Origin: Sequoia sempervirens | Taxonomy: Eukaryota; Streptophyta; Pinopsida; Cupressales; Cupressaceae | NCBI GenBank assembly: GCA_007258455.2 | Contig: VDFB02358134.1 | Location: 208,738,407 to 208,802,406, forward strand | Direction: 5' to 3' | DNA: 64,000 nucleotides | In this document: positions 36,441-47,504 of the stretch, in pieces | Position numbering within the stretch: the first letter of the stretch is position 1 | How the letters are laid out: the number at the start of each line of letters is the position of its first letter | Translations under genes and position numbers: made by a program | The notes under the pieces: model-generated | Told to the model about the DNA's origin: nothing | The model's database searches: none | What the model saw: the letters and a program-made list of their open reading frames with translations, nothing else

Positions 36441-36850
36441 CGTTACCCAAGTGTAAAAATGCCTCCTCTTCGTGCACGCCCTTTATTGCCAAATAAATGA
36501 TACATTTTTCGTGCAATTAGCGTATATAAATGCGTTACCCAAGTGTAAAAATGCCTCCTCTTCTTGCACGCCCTTTATTGCCAAATAAATGATACATAAA
36601 AAAATATAAATTCATTCATACAATAAGTGTATATAAATGCATTCATGCAATTAGTTTAAATGCACTCATACACATAAATGCATACATGCACTCGTTTGGT
36701 TACCTTATGCAAAGTAAATGCATTCATGCAATTAGTTTAAATGAGTACATGTAATTAGTTTAAATAAGTACATGCAATTATTATAAATGCACTCATGCAC
36801 ATAAATGTATACATGCATTCGTTTGGTTACCTATAATATAAATGCATGCA
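36441..36850. repeat. 92-bp tandem duplication passing into a minisatellite
   Basis: A block starting cgttacccaagtgtaaaaat at 36441 is repeated at 36533 (period 92). It is followed by irregular reiterations of words such as aaatgcattcatgcaatta, cactcatgcacataaatg and tcgtttggttacc to about 36850. These form longer units of about 120 bases. Confidence 0.85.
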
Positions 36851-37081
36851 AATTTTAATTTTATTCCATTTTTAATAGCATAAAATAATTATTTTAAATA
36901 ATTCATTTATTTCTAATTTTATACTTAATCTTAATTTTGTAAATCAAATTAACAACCATTTTAAGTTGATTTTTATATATTTAAATAAATAGTATATGTG
37001 TGTGTGTTGAATTATTTTCTTTTTGATCTATTTTGACATATATATACTTTTTGAGCAAAAAAAAAGTAGACAAATCAGGAT

Positions 37082-37480
37082 GTAACAACCAATCTCTAAT
37101 GTGATCTACATATGAGCCCATCGCTAATGTACTTGTGATGTACTTATGAGCTAGTCACTGTTGTAATATGATATATACATGAGCTCATCGCCATTGTATT
37201 TGTGATATGCATATGAGCCAATCATTGTTGTCCTTGTGATGTGCATATGAATTAGTCACATCATGTATATGTGATGTATGTTAGAGCTAGTCACAATGTG
37301 TATGCGACGTATGTTGGAGATAGTCACTATGTATATGTGACATGTTGGAGCTAGTCACTATGTATATGTGACATGTGATGGAGCTAGTCACTATTGTAAT
37401 GCAATGTACACATGAGCTCGTCACTATTGTACTTGTGATATGTATGAGCTACTCACCTTATGTATATGTGATGTCCACTC
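37082..37480. repeat. Minisatellite with GAGCTAGTCAC core
   Basis: About nine imperfect units of roughly 35-50 bases carry the core gagctagtcactat followed by gtatatgtgac or gtacttgtgat. Units vary in length and sequence. There is no coding content and no constant spacer as a CRISPR-like array would have. Confidence 0.9.
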
Positions 37481-38575
37481 TGGTCACTCCCTATGAGAAT
37501 TGGAGAATTATGGAATGATATGGCCCTTGTATATTGGTATATGTTTGCACCCTATTGATTGGTAATTTTTCGTATGGAACTGAAACTTGATGGTGAGTTG
37601 ATATTATTATATTATGATTGGCTAAGTTGATAGCTTAGGCTTAGTGAATAGTCTTAATTTAAAGGTGAGATCAAAGATTTCATGCAAGAGGAGAGAATGA
37701 TGTCTCTCTGACTTTGGTGGAAAACTATGAAGCCTCTGATTTCCTATGAAGGGATACATAGGTATGGTCATTAGGAATGAACCCTCGAGGCTTAGGTCTA
37801 GGTCTAGGAATGACCTTAATCTTGGGAGCTTACCACTCCTATGTGTTAGCATATAAGTGATGATGTTGAGTTTATGTCACCATAATGAATGAAGAAGTTT
37901 TGAAGTGTTTGTTACATACAATACAATGCACATTAACCCTATCTTCAATTAATAAAAACAAGCCTCAGCACATACATTTCTAAGTCTTAGAACAAAAATT
38001 ATAACATTCTTTAATGTAGAGAATGCCTCTACTCTCTCTTAACCACTCCTCTCAGTTCTATTGATTTGCATGTTAGATTTTAAAACATGCACAAACACCT
38101 AAAGATATAGTGATAATTGATAATCAAAACAAAAAATATCTCAAAATCCATATTCATTTTCATGTACAAGACCTACATAAACAAGAGATATAGCAAACAA
38201 AATCCTTGATCATTTTTTTTATATTGATGATAATGTACTAATAAACTGCAAAAGAAACTTATAGCCACAAAACATCAGTAGCAAAGACTACTACAACAAT
38301 AAAAAAATACACTTGAAACTTGACAAAGATTTGTAGGAAACAATGAACCAACCAAACCATGACATTGAGGAACCCCAAAATTGCTACAACAATAACAAGT
38401 ACATAACAAAGAGTTGTAGTAGTAATACTAAAGTGAAAGAAATAGTTACAACAATCTTGAAACAAGCAAGCTGCCATCAATAACAGGTACAACAATCTGA
38501 GCAAATCATAGCAACAATAGTGAGACATGAAACATTCACAAAACCACATGAAGCAATGATGAACAACGAAGAGAA
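37481..38575. other. Intergenic, no gene recognised
   Basis: Only short, AT-driven frames occur here. The hydrophobic minus-strand frame at 38549-38259 is low in complexity and unlike any known protein. Confidence 0.3.
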
Positions 38576-41520
38576 TCAGTCTTGAAAATAAGAGTTTAGA
38601 CCTTGAGTTATCATAATCTTTTGTTTATTGAGTAGTTGGTTAATTTGAAGTTTGATCTGTTGCATTTGAAAGTCAATCCTTAAGTTCTTCTCAACCTTGG
38701 CCTGTAGATGAGAAAAAAAAGAAACCAAACAATAAAAAATGTTTGAGTAAATCCCTTGAAGTGTAGCTCCTTGGTGATTTGTGTGTTTATTAAAGATAGC
38801 TTTACACCTGTTTCTCCATATATAAGATAAAATGGCATGTCTAACTCCATCAGTAATGATATTATGATGCAACCCAACACCAAGAAGAGCTTCTTTCCAA
38901 TTTCAATGATGCCCAAATATAGCTAGTAAGTCATTAAAAACAATATTCCATTGACTTTTAACAGATTGGCTTGCCCAAAAAATATGCCTTATATTTTCTT
39001 TCTTCTAGCAGAAGAGACAATTAATTGGTTGGACCATCATACATTTTATTCTATCCTCAATGGGCAATTTGCAATGTAAAACCTTCCAAGAAATTAATTG
39101 AGCATGTGTATTAGCCTTTGATTTCCAAATCTAAGCAAATAATTTAGCCCCAAAAATTTCATTGAACTTGCAACTCCACTTGGAATTCAATTGAGATCTT
39201 AAGAACAAATTTGGAAGCAACTATAGGTAGGCCTTTTTCAGAAGAAAGAAAAGAAAAGGATATGAGGACATCCATAACCAATCTTTGTAAAAGTTACAAT
39301 GGATAGGAGTGCATATTTTCATAGTTAGATCAATTGGAACCAAAGATTGAACAAAAATTAGAAACTCCCTATATTTATCAAGCTAAGATTAAACTGGGCT
39401 TTGATAGAGTGTCATGCCAACCAGCTCATGGTATGAAAATCCTAAAATCTCCAACATTATGAACCCCTTTTTTTGAACAAAGAATATTTTTTTTGGAAAA
39501 ATTAAAGCAAGAGGTTGATCTTGATAGAGGATATGCTTATTCCACCAAATGGGGGATGTAGAGAAGTTGAAGCCATGTTGAAGTGAGTTATCTCTCCATT
39601 TTAGAAGATGACAAGTGTGTTGCCAAGCTCTCTAAATAGATTGAAGGGGAGAGGAAGCCTTTATAATGGAAAAAGGTGTATGAAGAATTTTGTCAAGCCA
39701 ACACACATGTGCCATTTTCCCTTGATAGCGGCCCAAGTTTAATATGATTTCATATCAGAATCTTCCACTATTCATTCCCATGGACAACCCATATAATCCA
39801 TTTAGTAGCCAAGAAAAATCCTCAAGTTCTTGGGTTTAACTGCCTCAAGCAACCTTTGTATTTAGGTTGAATACAATGAGACCATGATGTAGAAATAAAT
39901 CCTGTATCGAGCAATCACATTTGTTCCATAGAAATTGATAGATAATTTTGATTAAATCATCATACCCCATTTTTTATGGCATCCAATATGAAGAGTAATA
40001 AACATGCATAGCAAGAAAGAGTTTATTGTCAACCTATATTTTTCCATCCAAAGAAAGAAATTTATTTCCCTAGCTGAACAACTTATTCTTGACTTTATTG
40101 AGGTACCAGTTCGACATGGCATAGAGAGAAACTCCAATACCATTTAAGGTATACTAAGATATCTCATTATTTCCCCATGCTTAATTTGTTTCCATTCATG
40201 GGGAATCCAATGGGGAGTAGATCCATATTGAGTCATCAAAATTTGTGTTCTCATGTGCAAGTTTAGACCCTAAAACAACGTAGTAAAGATCAAGAATTTC
40301 TATAGTGTTGGAGATATTTTGCTCAAAATTTTGGATAAATAACAGGTTGTCATCAGCATAATGAGAATTAATAACAATAGTGCTATCAGAAATAGATATT
40401 CCTGTGATTAGCTTCATATCATTTGCACTTTGAAATAAATAACACAAAACATCAGTCGTAAGGACATAAAGATAAGGAGTCAATGGACAACATTGTCGAA
40501 TAGATCTTTGTAAAGGGAAAGGATTTGTCATCACATTATTGATGATAATATGAGCATTTGCATCTCTAAACAATATTTGAACTTGAGCTCAAAGTTTGGG
40601 TCCAAAACCCAACCAATCAAGCATTTTAAGAATAAAGCTCCAATAGATTCTATCATAAGCTTTGTTGAAATCAAGTTTAATCAAAAGAGCACTTTGAGCG
40701 GATTATTATGCCCATTCACAAGTCTCACATGCTAACATAAGGATATCAAGAATGAATTTGCTAGCAATGAATCTAGTTTTCTCAACTCGAATAATTCTTT
40801 GCACCATTGTTTTGATCCTTATGGCAATGGCTTTTGCTATAATCTTGTATGAAGTATAGTCTTCTCTTTTCCCTTTAGGAAGGAGTTTAATTATGTCACC
40901 ATTAATAGAGGATCCCAATGATCCATTTTTAAAAGCTTCTAGGTATAAACAATAAAAATTATCCTTAATGTGTTGCTACATAGCTTGGTAAAATTCCATA
41001 CGAAGGCCATCACTACCAAGACTTTTATAAGGGGCCATAGAGAAAAGGATCTTTTACAACTCTTCTATTGTCAAAATTATATCTAGATATTGACTATAAT
41101 CAGAGTCTATTTTGGTAGGAATATAAGTTTTAACCATATCCTCAAGAGTTTGTTGAATACCCTGTCATTGATCATGTTTGAATAAATTTTCATAAAATCG
41201 TTTGAAGATATTACATATATTAGAAGGACTAGACTTAATAACATTAGATTCATCTCTTATCACCCAATTTTTTTCCATTTTATGCTTGTAGTTGAGATAA
41301 TTAAAGAAATATTTAGTGTCTTTATTGCCTTCTTTTATCTAGTGCAGTCTAGATCAAATTTTGGCCCCTTGCCCTTTGTAATTATCAAGTTTACACAATT
41401 GAGCTTCTTCAATAGCAATATAATTCTGAATTATAATACTGCTAGGATCATCATTAAGATTTTTCTAACTTGAACAATTTTTCCTTGGAGTGATTTTTCC
41501 TTACATTTGCGTTGCCAAGC
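38576..41520 (-). mobile_element. LINE (L1-type) ORF2 relic
   Basis: The minus strand holds a decayed non-LTR reverse transcriptase. Near 40910-40706 are INGDIIKLLPKGKRED and YKIIAKAIAIRI. Near 40690-40600 are FNKAYDRIYW and related blocks. At 40573-40196 are PLQRSIRQCCPLTPYLYVL and the catalytic HYADDNLLF (YADD). The far 3' part at 38872-38576 has RHAILSYIWRNRCKAIFN, typical of the C-terminal end of plant LINE ORF2. Upstream to about 41500 are broken pieces of the linker before the reverse transcriptase. Several stops and frameshifts rule out activity. No endonuclease domain, poly-A tail or target duplication was identified. Confidence 0.85.
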
Positions 41521-42031
41521 CATCTTTTTGCCAAAGAACGTAAAAATTTAGTGCATTGAGTAATGGTCGTCCACCACCAATCAATCCATGACCGAAAGAG
41601 TTCCAAAACCCTACAAAAGCAACAAGACAAGCATGATTCTTTAAAATCCTCGATCTAGAAAAAAAAAATTGTAACATTCCCACTTCACCAACCCCAAGAA
41701 AAACCTCTACTTCCCATACAAGAAAGGGGAAAAAGCCAAAAAAGGACTCTGTAGAAACCAACAGTTACAAACCAAAAAAAGCACAAATAGCTAAAACATA
41801 ATCAATTAATCAGCCGTTACATTATATTCCCATGGATAATTTGTTTCGTGTAATAATTTGGGTTTAATTCAAATCAATACCACATATAATTTGTTGCCTG
41901 AAAATCTTATAAAGTCATCGATCTTCCTCTTCTATGTTGGTGTCATCCCCTTTAAAGAGTGAAAGTTTTAGTTTTATTTTTCCCCTGTTGAAGTGGAAGC
42001 ACTCTTTGTTATCTCTGAGTTTGCTTGCATC

Positions 42032-42184
42032 ATGTCCTTGCCAGTTGAAAATGCTAATGCAAGTGCGGCAGGCCTCCCCCTCAATATGTTTAGGGTGATG
42101 CGCATTGTCCCTGATAAGCAAGATTACAACTTTGTAGAAAAGGTGCAACTTTTGGAACATGGAATTTTAAGGCTTTGTAATAAG
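42032..42184 (+). pseudogene. N-terminal piece of copy 2
   Basis: The frame encodes MSLPVENANASAAG and then FRVMRIVPDKQDYNFVEK, very close to copy 1. It stops at the target site ataag (42180-42184), where a 2.8-kb LTR element was inserted. The reading resumes at 45003. Confidence 0.8.
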
Positions 42185-42473
42185 TGTTAATATTAAAATG
42201 AGCAAAGAAAACAAAAAAAAATTAAGAACAAGATAGAGATGCAAATTTTATAGTGGTTCAGAAATTGCCTACATCCACTTTCAACAATAGGGAAATCTCT
42301 TTATTAATTCTTAATTTGATTACATATTCAACAACATCAACCTTTATAAAATGGTCTCCAGTCCAATAAATAGAAAAATTAGTTTGTGAAAGAAACTTTC
42401 CAATAGAGGCAAAAGGCATCCTTATCCAATTTGTTTGAGCAATATGCCAATTTGGGCTTCACGAAACCCAACA
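42185..42473 (-). repeat. 3' LTR of the non-autonomous element
   Basis: It begins TGTTAATATTAAAA and ends AACCCAACA on the plus strand, matching 44705-44997 over the full length with scattered differences. Confidence 0.93.
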
Positions 42474-42484
42474 ATCTCCCACTT
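42474..42484 (-). other. Polypurine tract of the non-autonomous element
   Basis: The minus strand reads AAGTGGGAGAT directly against the 3' LTR. The same 11 bases form the polypurine tract of the Copia-2 element at 61285-61295. Confidence 0.85.
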
Positions 42485-42713
42485 TAAAACCAAATGGCTA
42501 CTCAGAGATATCCCCCACTGCAGGTGACATTTAAATTAGCCACAACAAAGATTTGAGCTTTTGCAAAAGTTGTTCACGAACGCTGCGAATTAGTCTTCTC
42601 CAAACCAAGTTGGAAAGAAAAAATTTAACACAATCTTATCAAACACTTGCTCTCCCCTTATTCCCGCCTACTTCATAGCATCATTGCGATATGATTTGTT
42701 CCACTCCTTCAAA

Positions 42714-44194
42714 TCAAAGTAGCACTCGCAAAAATCTTGTAATTTCATTCATAGGAAAGGATATCCTCCCCTCTCTCGTCACGCAACACTCTCCCATCAC
42801 AACCCTCTTCATGTGGGTATTGATGAAATCCACAAAGCCCCTCAACTCATATGACCTCTCCCACCCAAACCGATGCAAGCACCATGTAAGGAAGGAGGCT
42901 TTTTCATATTTATTAGCATGCTCATACACCTCCACCCTTGAAAACACATCCCACAAAACTTTTTCAATAGTCAAGAGGGAAACAACAAAAGTATCACTGA
43001 AATTTCTTACCCTGTCATCCCCATCGAACGACTTGTGAAATGCGCTAGTAAAATCCTCTCTATCTTCATCCATTCTCAAAATTCCTTGTCAGGGCCCTTA
43101 CACACCTTTTCCTCTTCTTCCAACTTCGAATTTTCATTGATCACAATTGCCTTGGGATTCATTTTCACCTCAAACAACTGTGAATCACAAAACAAGGGTT
43201 GCATGTGATTAGGTAGAGGTTGCGCTAACTGGTGACATGGTAGCGATTTATCATTGAGAGGCTGCGTATTAATTTTGAAAGGTTGTGCGACAATATTTTC
43301 GTCTCTGTCGCTGCCCCTCTTTCCATACTGCAATTCCTCTATGGTAGTTTGCTCCCTTGGTCCGGTGTCATACATTCCCGACCACAAACGAACCTATCAG
43401 GAGGGGTTCTTGATCTCCACTGCCCATTTCCCCCATGGTCTCTACCTCGTGCCCTTAGACTTCATACTCCGCCTCTTATCACAAGGCCCATGCATTTCCA
43501 TGTTTCGAACCTTTCTCAAGGCCCACGCAATTCCATTATTCGTATTGCGCATATCAATGGAAGCATCAGCTGTTGCCCGAGTAAACCCAGGAGTAATCGC
43601 CATTTTCTTCCACGCAAATGTCCCATGAAAATTCACACGGGCAAGCATTTCATTTGCATGCATTTTCGGCTCTACAATTTGAGATTTTTCCAACTCTGAT
43701 TTGTCAATATATTGATTTCCAGGTTGATCTAGAGGCTTGTTTTTAGCAACAACAACTTCTTTTCCAAAAGCGTCCTGCCAAGAAATTTCAACCTCTGCAT
43801 AGGGGCCATCCACGTCAATCCTAGCTGAGGCATGTTCAACTTTCACCATAGGGACAACATCATTTTCCTAGCCAAAACCATTTATATACACATTAGAAGT
43901 CAAGGAAACATACCCAGCATCCTCCTCGTCTGCTGCTATAGCAAACCCCTCGGACATGAATAGTGGATTATCATAAACCATTTCTCTTTCTGGCTTGAAT
44001 AATGGATTTTCATAAACCATTATTTTAGCCTCTTGATTTTTGACCTCTTCCATAGGGTCATCTTCATCTTCACTCGCCTGGGGTTCATCTTCCCCCTCAA
44101 AGAGGTCCTCCTCTACATGAATAGGCTTGGGCATGGGATTTTCTTTTGGAGCCCATGATACTTCCCCATCACATGGGGATTCACTCTCCTCCAA
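42714..44194 (-). pseudogene. Coding relic of the non-autonomous element, AP2/ERF-like part
   Basis: Frames at 44194-43868, 43849-43442 and 43387-43076 are one reading frame interrupted by a few stops; 43079-42714 follows in another. Early parts are acidic, with two similar words (MVYENPLF and MVYDNPLF). At about 43460-43340 the frame gives RPWGKWAVEIKNP, two stops, and VRLWSGMYDT. This is the spacing and wording of the AP2/ERF domain of plant ethylene-response-type transcription factors (WAAEIRDP and WLGTYDT type blocks), including the conserved Trp residues. Four nonsense codons around it mean no DNA-binding protein is made. The rest of the frame matches nothing I recognise. Confidence 0.7.
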
Positions 44195-44690
44195 AACAAT
44201 TCACAGAGCACTTTCAGAACTTCCCTTGTTTGGCTCCTCTACCCCTTCTTCCTCTCTTGCTTTCTTTCTTCTTTTATTTCACTACCTTTTTCTATGATTA
44301 TTACTCTTCTTCAAATTGTCATATTCCTCATAATAAAAAATATCAATAGTCTCTGCAAACAACACTTTTTTCTTCCATAAATCTTCTGAATCTAAATGGC
44401 CAAGAAATTCTTTAATAATAGAATCACTTCATCATTTATTTCATCCAAAAACATCTGATGAATAGCTCACACTTCATTAAGACTCAAATCAGTGGCATAT
44501 GACCAAGACATGAGAGCTCGAGCCCAATCATTCCAGTTGGGACTCTCTTCCATATCAACTTCGTCATCTTCATCTTCATCATCTGAAATTTCCACTTCAT
44601 CAAGATCTAATGCCCAATCGTCTTCCATCTTGCTCAAAATTTCTCCATAGCTCAGAAAATTCTTCACCGATTTCCAACACTGAGCTTCAG

Positions 44691-44702
44691 GCTCTGATAC
44701 CA
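44691..44702 (-). other. Primer-binding site of the non-autonomous element
   Basis: The minus strand reads TGGTATCAGAGC, matching initiator-Met tRNA, two bases from the 5' LTR. Confidence 0.93.
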
Positions 44703-44704
44703 AT

Positions 44705-44997
44705 TGTTAATATTAAAATAAGCAAAGAAAACATTAAAAAATAAATTAAGAACATGATAGAGATGCAAATTTTATAGTGGTTCGGCAATTGCCTACATCC
44801 GTTTTCAACGGCAGAGAAATCTCTTTATTAATTCTTAATCTAATTACATATTCAACAACATTAGTCTTTATAAAATGGCCTCCAATCCAATAAATAGAAA
44901 AATCGGTTTGTGAAAGAAACTTGTCAATAGAGACAGAAGGCATCCTTACCCAGTTTACTTGAGCAACATGCCAATTTGGACTTCACCAAGTTCAACA
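44705..44997 (-). repeat. 5' LTR of the non-autonomous element
   Basis: This is the partner of 42185-42473. Its right edge abuts the second copy of ataag (44998-45002), after which the host gene resumes. Confidence 0.93.
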
Positions 44998-45002
44998 ATA
45001 AG

Positions 45003-45660
45003 CTCATGCCTGCCTTGCTTAGGAAACCCACCAAGAATCCGAATCGATTTCGATGGTTTAAATCAGCGGCCCTTTTCTGCTGTGGGAATGCATTGTGAGA
45101 AGAAAATGATGATACGCATTTTTCGAATGAAAGGCTTGGTGGAGGAGTCACGTGTGGCTCAACTGGAGGGCGGCAACTTTGAGGTGGGACTGTACACCAT
45201 TGTTCCGCAAGAGTCAGCTAGCCCTGTGGTTGCTTTTTACTGGCAGGAAGGTGAGCATTTCAGGGAGGCGACTGGGAAGGACGTTTCCTACAATTTCATC
45301 CGATATTTGGTTGAGCTTTGTGATTATGTGTACATTTGTGTGGAAGGGAGCTACGATTTTCACGCCCTGGCTACTTCTATGGCAAGCTCGCGCTCCAAAG
45401 CTTCGCGTACACGGAGGGTTCATGTAACTAGTGTGAAAAATTCTGACAATGATATTGAATTGTTGCCTGGTTTTAATGTTACAATTGATGGGTGGGGCTT
45501 CATAAATAACAAAACCTCACCAGCGCTCAGTGTAAGTAAGGATGGTGTGCTCAATCGTAACAGAATAGTATTCTGTGACGGATATGAACACTGTAGTTTC
45601 ATGACAGCGGAGCCCAAGGAGAAGGAGAAGCTTGTATGGAAAGCGTTTCTAGCTATCCCC
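45003..45660 (+). pseudogene. N-terminal domain, continued, copy 2
   Basis: The plus strand gives RIRIDFDGLNQRPF, NFIRYLVELCDYV, HVTSVKNSDND and LLPGFNVTI, aligned with copy 1. Just after the transposon site an 11-base loss relative to copy 1 shifts the frame (near 45030). From about 45630 the sequence jumps to a block equivalent to the middle of the copy 1 linker (KLVWKA), so roughly 430 residues are missing. An extra base near 45661 shifts the frame again. Confidence 0.78.
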
Positions 45661-46845
45661 AATGAAAAAAGACTTGAAGGTATTGACCAGCAATTCTGGA
45701 CCCGCAATTGTCCCGGCATGCGGTAAGCCCGTGGAATTAGTAACCTTAAATCCTGAGTGTGAATGTTTATTTAAAGTTTTCCAACTCAGCTCTGGAGAAT
45801 TGCTGGTTTTTATTTTTAATTTCAAAGATTCATGTTTGCATCTGTATCGCTCACCCAAGATTGGGTCCAACATAAATAACACGAGTCCGATTCATACTTT
45901 CAAAAGGGGTTTCGATTTATTGTCTGTGGATGAAGGTACACGATCTATGGCTCTCTATGATAAAAGTTGGTATAAGATTGGAATATATAAGTTTGATGAG
46001 TCGTTTAGGAAGGTTTATGCGACTGGAGTAGAGGTTCATTTGGAAACATATAAAGGCAGCAAGGTCATTACATGGATGCAACTGATTCCACGCAAGATGG
46101 AGTTGCTTTTGGTTGACGACTCAAACAGTGTGAGGGTGTTGGAAATCCATGAAAAGCCAATGACGAAGTCGAAGCACATTTCCCTCCCTCTGCTGCAGCC
46201 TCTCTCAAAATCATGCATCTCTGCTGATGGGTTTTTCTTCATTGTGTTTAGGCAATCCAAACCCTCGAGCTATCTTGATGTGTCCCGTGCAGGGCGTGAA
46301 ATAATGTTGGAAGTTTATGTTTTGGGTATCTTATGAACCATTTGAAGACCATTAAATTCATTTCAAATGGAAGCAGAACACCTGATTTGGAGCACCTGGA
46401 AGTGAAAATTAATAGCTTTGGACCACAAAGTCATCTTGTACTGCACAGTCCTGATGATGCTCCTGGCTTTCTCTCTTCCCATGTTCTGAAGTCTGTCTTG
46501 GCTAAAGAGGTAGTTCAACAAAAAGTACAAAATAAAGTTCCTGATGGGGAACAGGGGGAAACAGAAATAGGTGGTCCGTGCCCTCCTTTGGGTTACATAT
46601 ACCACATTTTTGACAAATTTGCCAACACGCCTGCATTGTTTCCGACAGATAAGAAGGACAGCACCTTCAACATAGTACTGGAAAACAACACGGACGCCTG
46701 CAACGGAGAGGCACGCATCAAATATCTGGAAGCGCTTGTTCGGAAACTAAGGGTGGCGAAAGATAAAGATTTTTCAAACATAAAGGTTTGCTTTCAAGCT
46801 GAGAATATAGAGAAATGGATAGCTAAATTTGAGACCATGGTTTGA
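45661..46845 (+). pseudogene. Propeller-like linker region, copy 2
   Basis: Frames 45662-46336 and 46333-46845 continue the gene across a frameshift near 46330. The first has the strand-rich blocks GELLVFIFNF, TFKRGFDLLSVDE and KMELLLVDDSNSVRVLEI. The second includes GYIYHIFDKFANTPALFP and NGEARIKYLEALVRKL, in-frame here but broken in copy 1. It ends at TGA 46843-46845, with homology continuing in the same frame. Function is unknown; a scaffold or ligand-binding role before the GTPase is a guess. Confidence 0.72.
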
Positions 46846-47331
46846 GATGCAGCAGATTACAATACAAAGATGAAAATTGGAATGTGGATCCGTAAGCTTC
46901 TTTGCCTTGTGCCCATACAAATTGCTCGGGCATAAAACAACGGAATGTTTGCTTTGAAGGATGGACTTCAAATCCCTTCCCATGTCAGTTACGTGGATAG
47001 CATATCACTTGCTAATTTGATGCGATTTGGGTTCTATGATGCTGTTCTCAACAGCTGGAGGGGTAAAATTAGAGTTATATCTTCCATGGGAAAGCAAAGC
47101 AGTGGAAAATCGTATTTGCTAAATCATTTGTCAGGCTCTCTCCTTGATGTTTCAGGAGGAAGATGCACTGATGGCGTGTGGATAACCATCACTACAGGAG
47201 AAGGAGACGAGTGCCTCTATGTGCTCTTGGACTTTGAGGGGCTTGGCAGTTTTGAGCGAAGCGAACAGGAGGATATGCTTCTCTCTGTTCTCAACGCTGC
47301 CCTCAGCAACCTTACAATATTCAACAAAAAG
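46846..47331 (+). pseudogene. GBP/dynamin-type GTPase domain, copy 2
   Basis: The exon has an intact P-loop GKQSSGKS at 47089-47112, switch I words CTDGVW, and G3 DFEG at 47230-47241 followed by GSFERSEQEDM. These fit guanylate-binding-protein-like large GTPases. A TAA at 46933-46935 lies just before the domain, in the place of the Thr-Glu of copy 1, so the native protein is cut off here. An internal ATG at 46945 could in principle restart. The exon ends in AAAAAG followed by GTATGTATG. Confidence 0.87.
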
Positions 47332-47504
47332 GTATGTATGCCTGCACAGTGCACACCCTATGAATCTAGTTTGCCTTTAAGAAAATATATTAGTTAAACC
47401 CTGTTTTAAAAAGTTGATATTATTAAAATCTCTGCTTCAGTAGCCCAACACTTGTAATCTGTGGTTCAGTAGTCCAACACTTAATTTTAATCCTGGTATA
47501 ACAG
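47332..47504 (+). other. Conserved intron of copy 2 (173 bp)
   Basis: It has donor GTATGTATG after NKK and acceptor ATAACAG before GATTTTCACC. Position and phase are identical to copy 1, with different length and diverged sequence. A short internal direct repeat (gtagcccaacactt / gtagtccaacactt) accounts for part of the length difference. Confidence 0.87.

Larger units (their letters stand above)
42185..44997 (-). mobile_element. Non-autonomous LTR element with AP2/ERF-like fragment
   Basis: Short LTRs of 289 bp (42185-42473) and 293 bp (44705-44997), each TG...CA, enclose 2.2 kb. The perfect target duplication ataag lies at 42180-42184 and 44998-45002. The primer-binding site is at 44691-44702 and the polypurine tract at 42474-42484, so it reads leftward. 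The interior has no protease, integrase, reverse transcriptase or RNase H. It has a long decayed acidic coding stretch in one frame (44194-43076) with few stops. Part of this reads as an AP2/ERF DNA-binding domain. It is thus a non-autonomous retrotransposon that must have been mobilised in trans; the coding piece may be a captured host gene. It splits the N-terminal domain of copy 2. Confidence 0.9.

Noticed and set aside
37082..37480. CRISPR-like array
   Set aside because: Units vary throughout, there are no constant repeats with unique spacers, and the context is a plant genome.
38259..38549. Hydrophobic 96-residue minus-strand frame
   Set aside because: Low-complexity, AT-driven, no homologue recognised and no promoter or splice context.
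43254..43699. Plus-strand frames of 124 and 138 residues
   Set aside because: They are antisense to the coding relic of the non-autonomous element and resemble nothing known.
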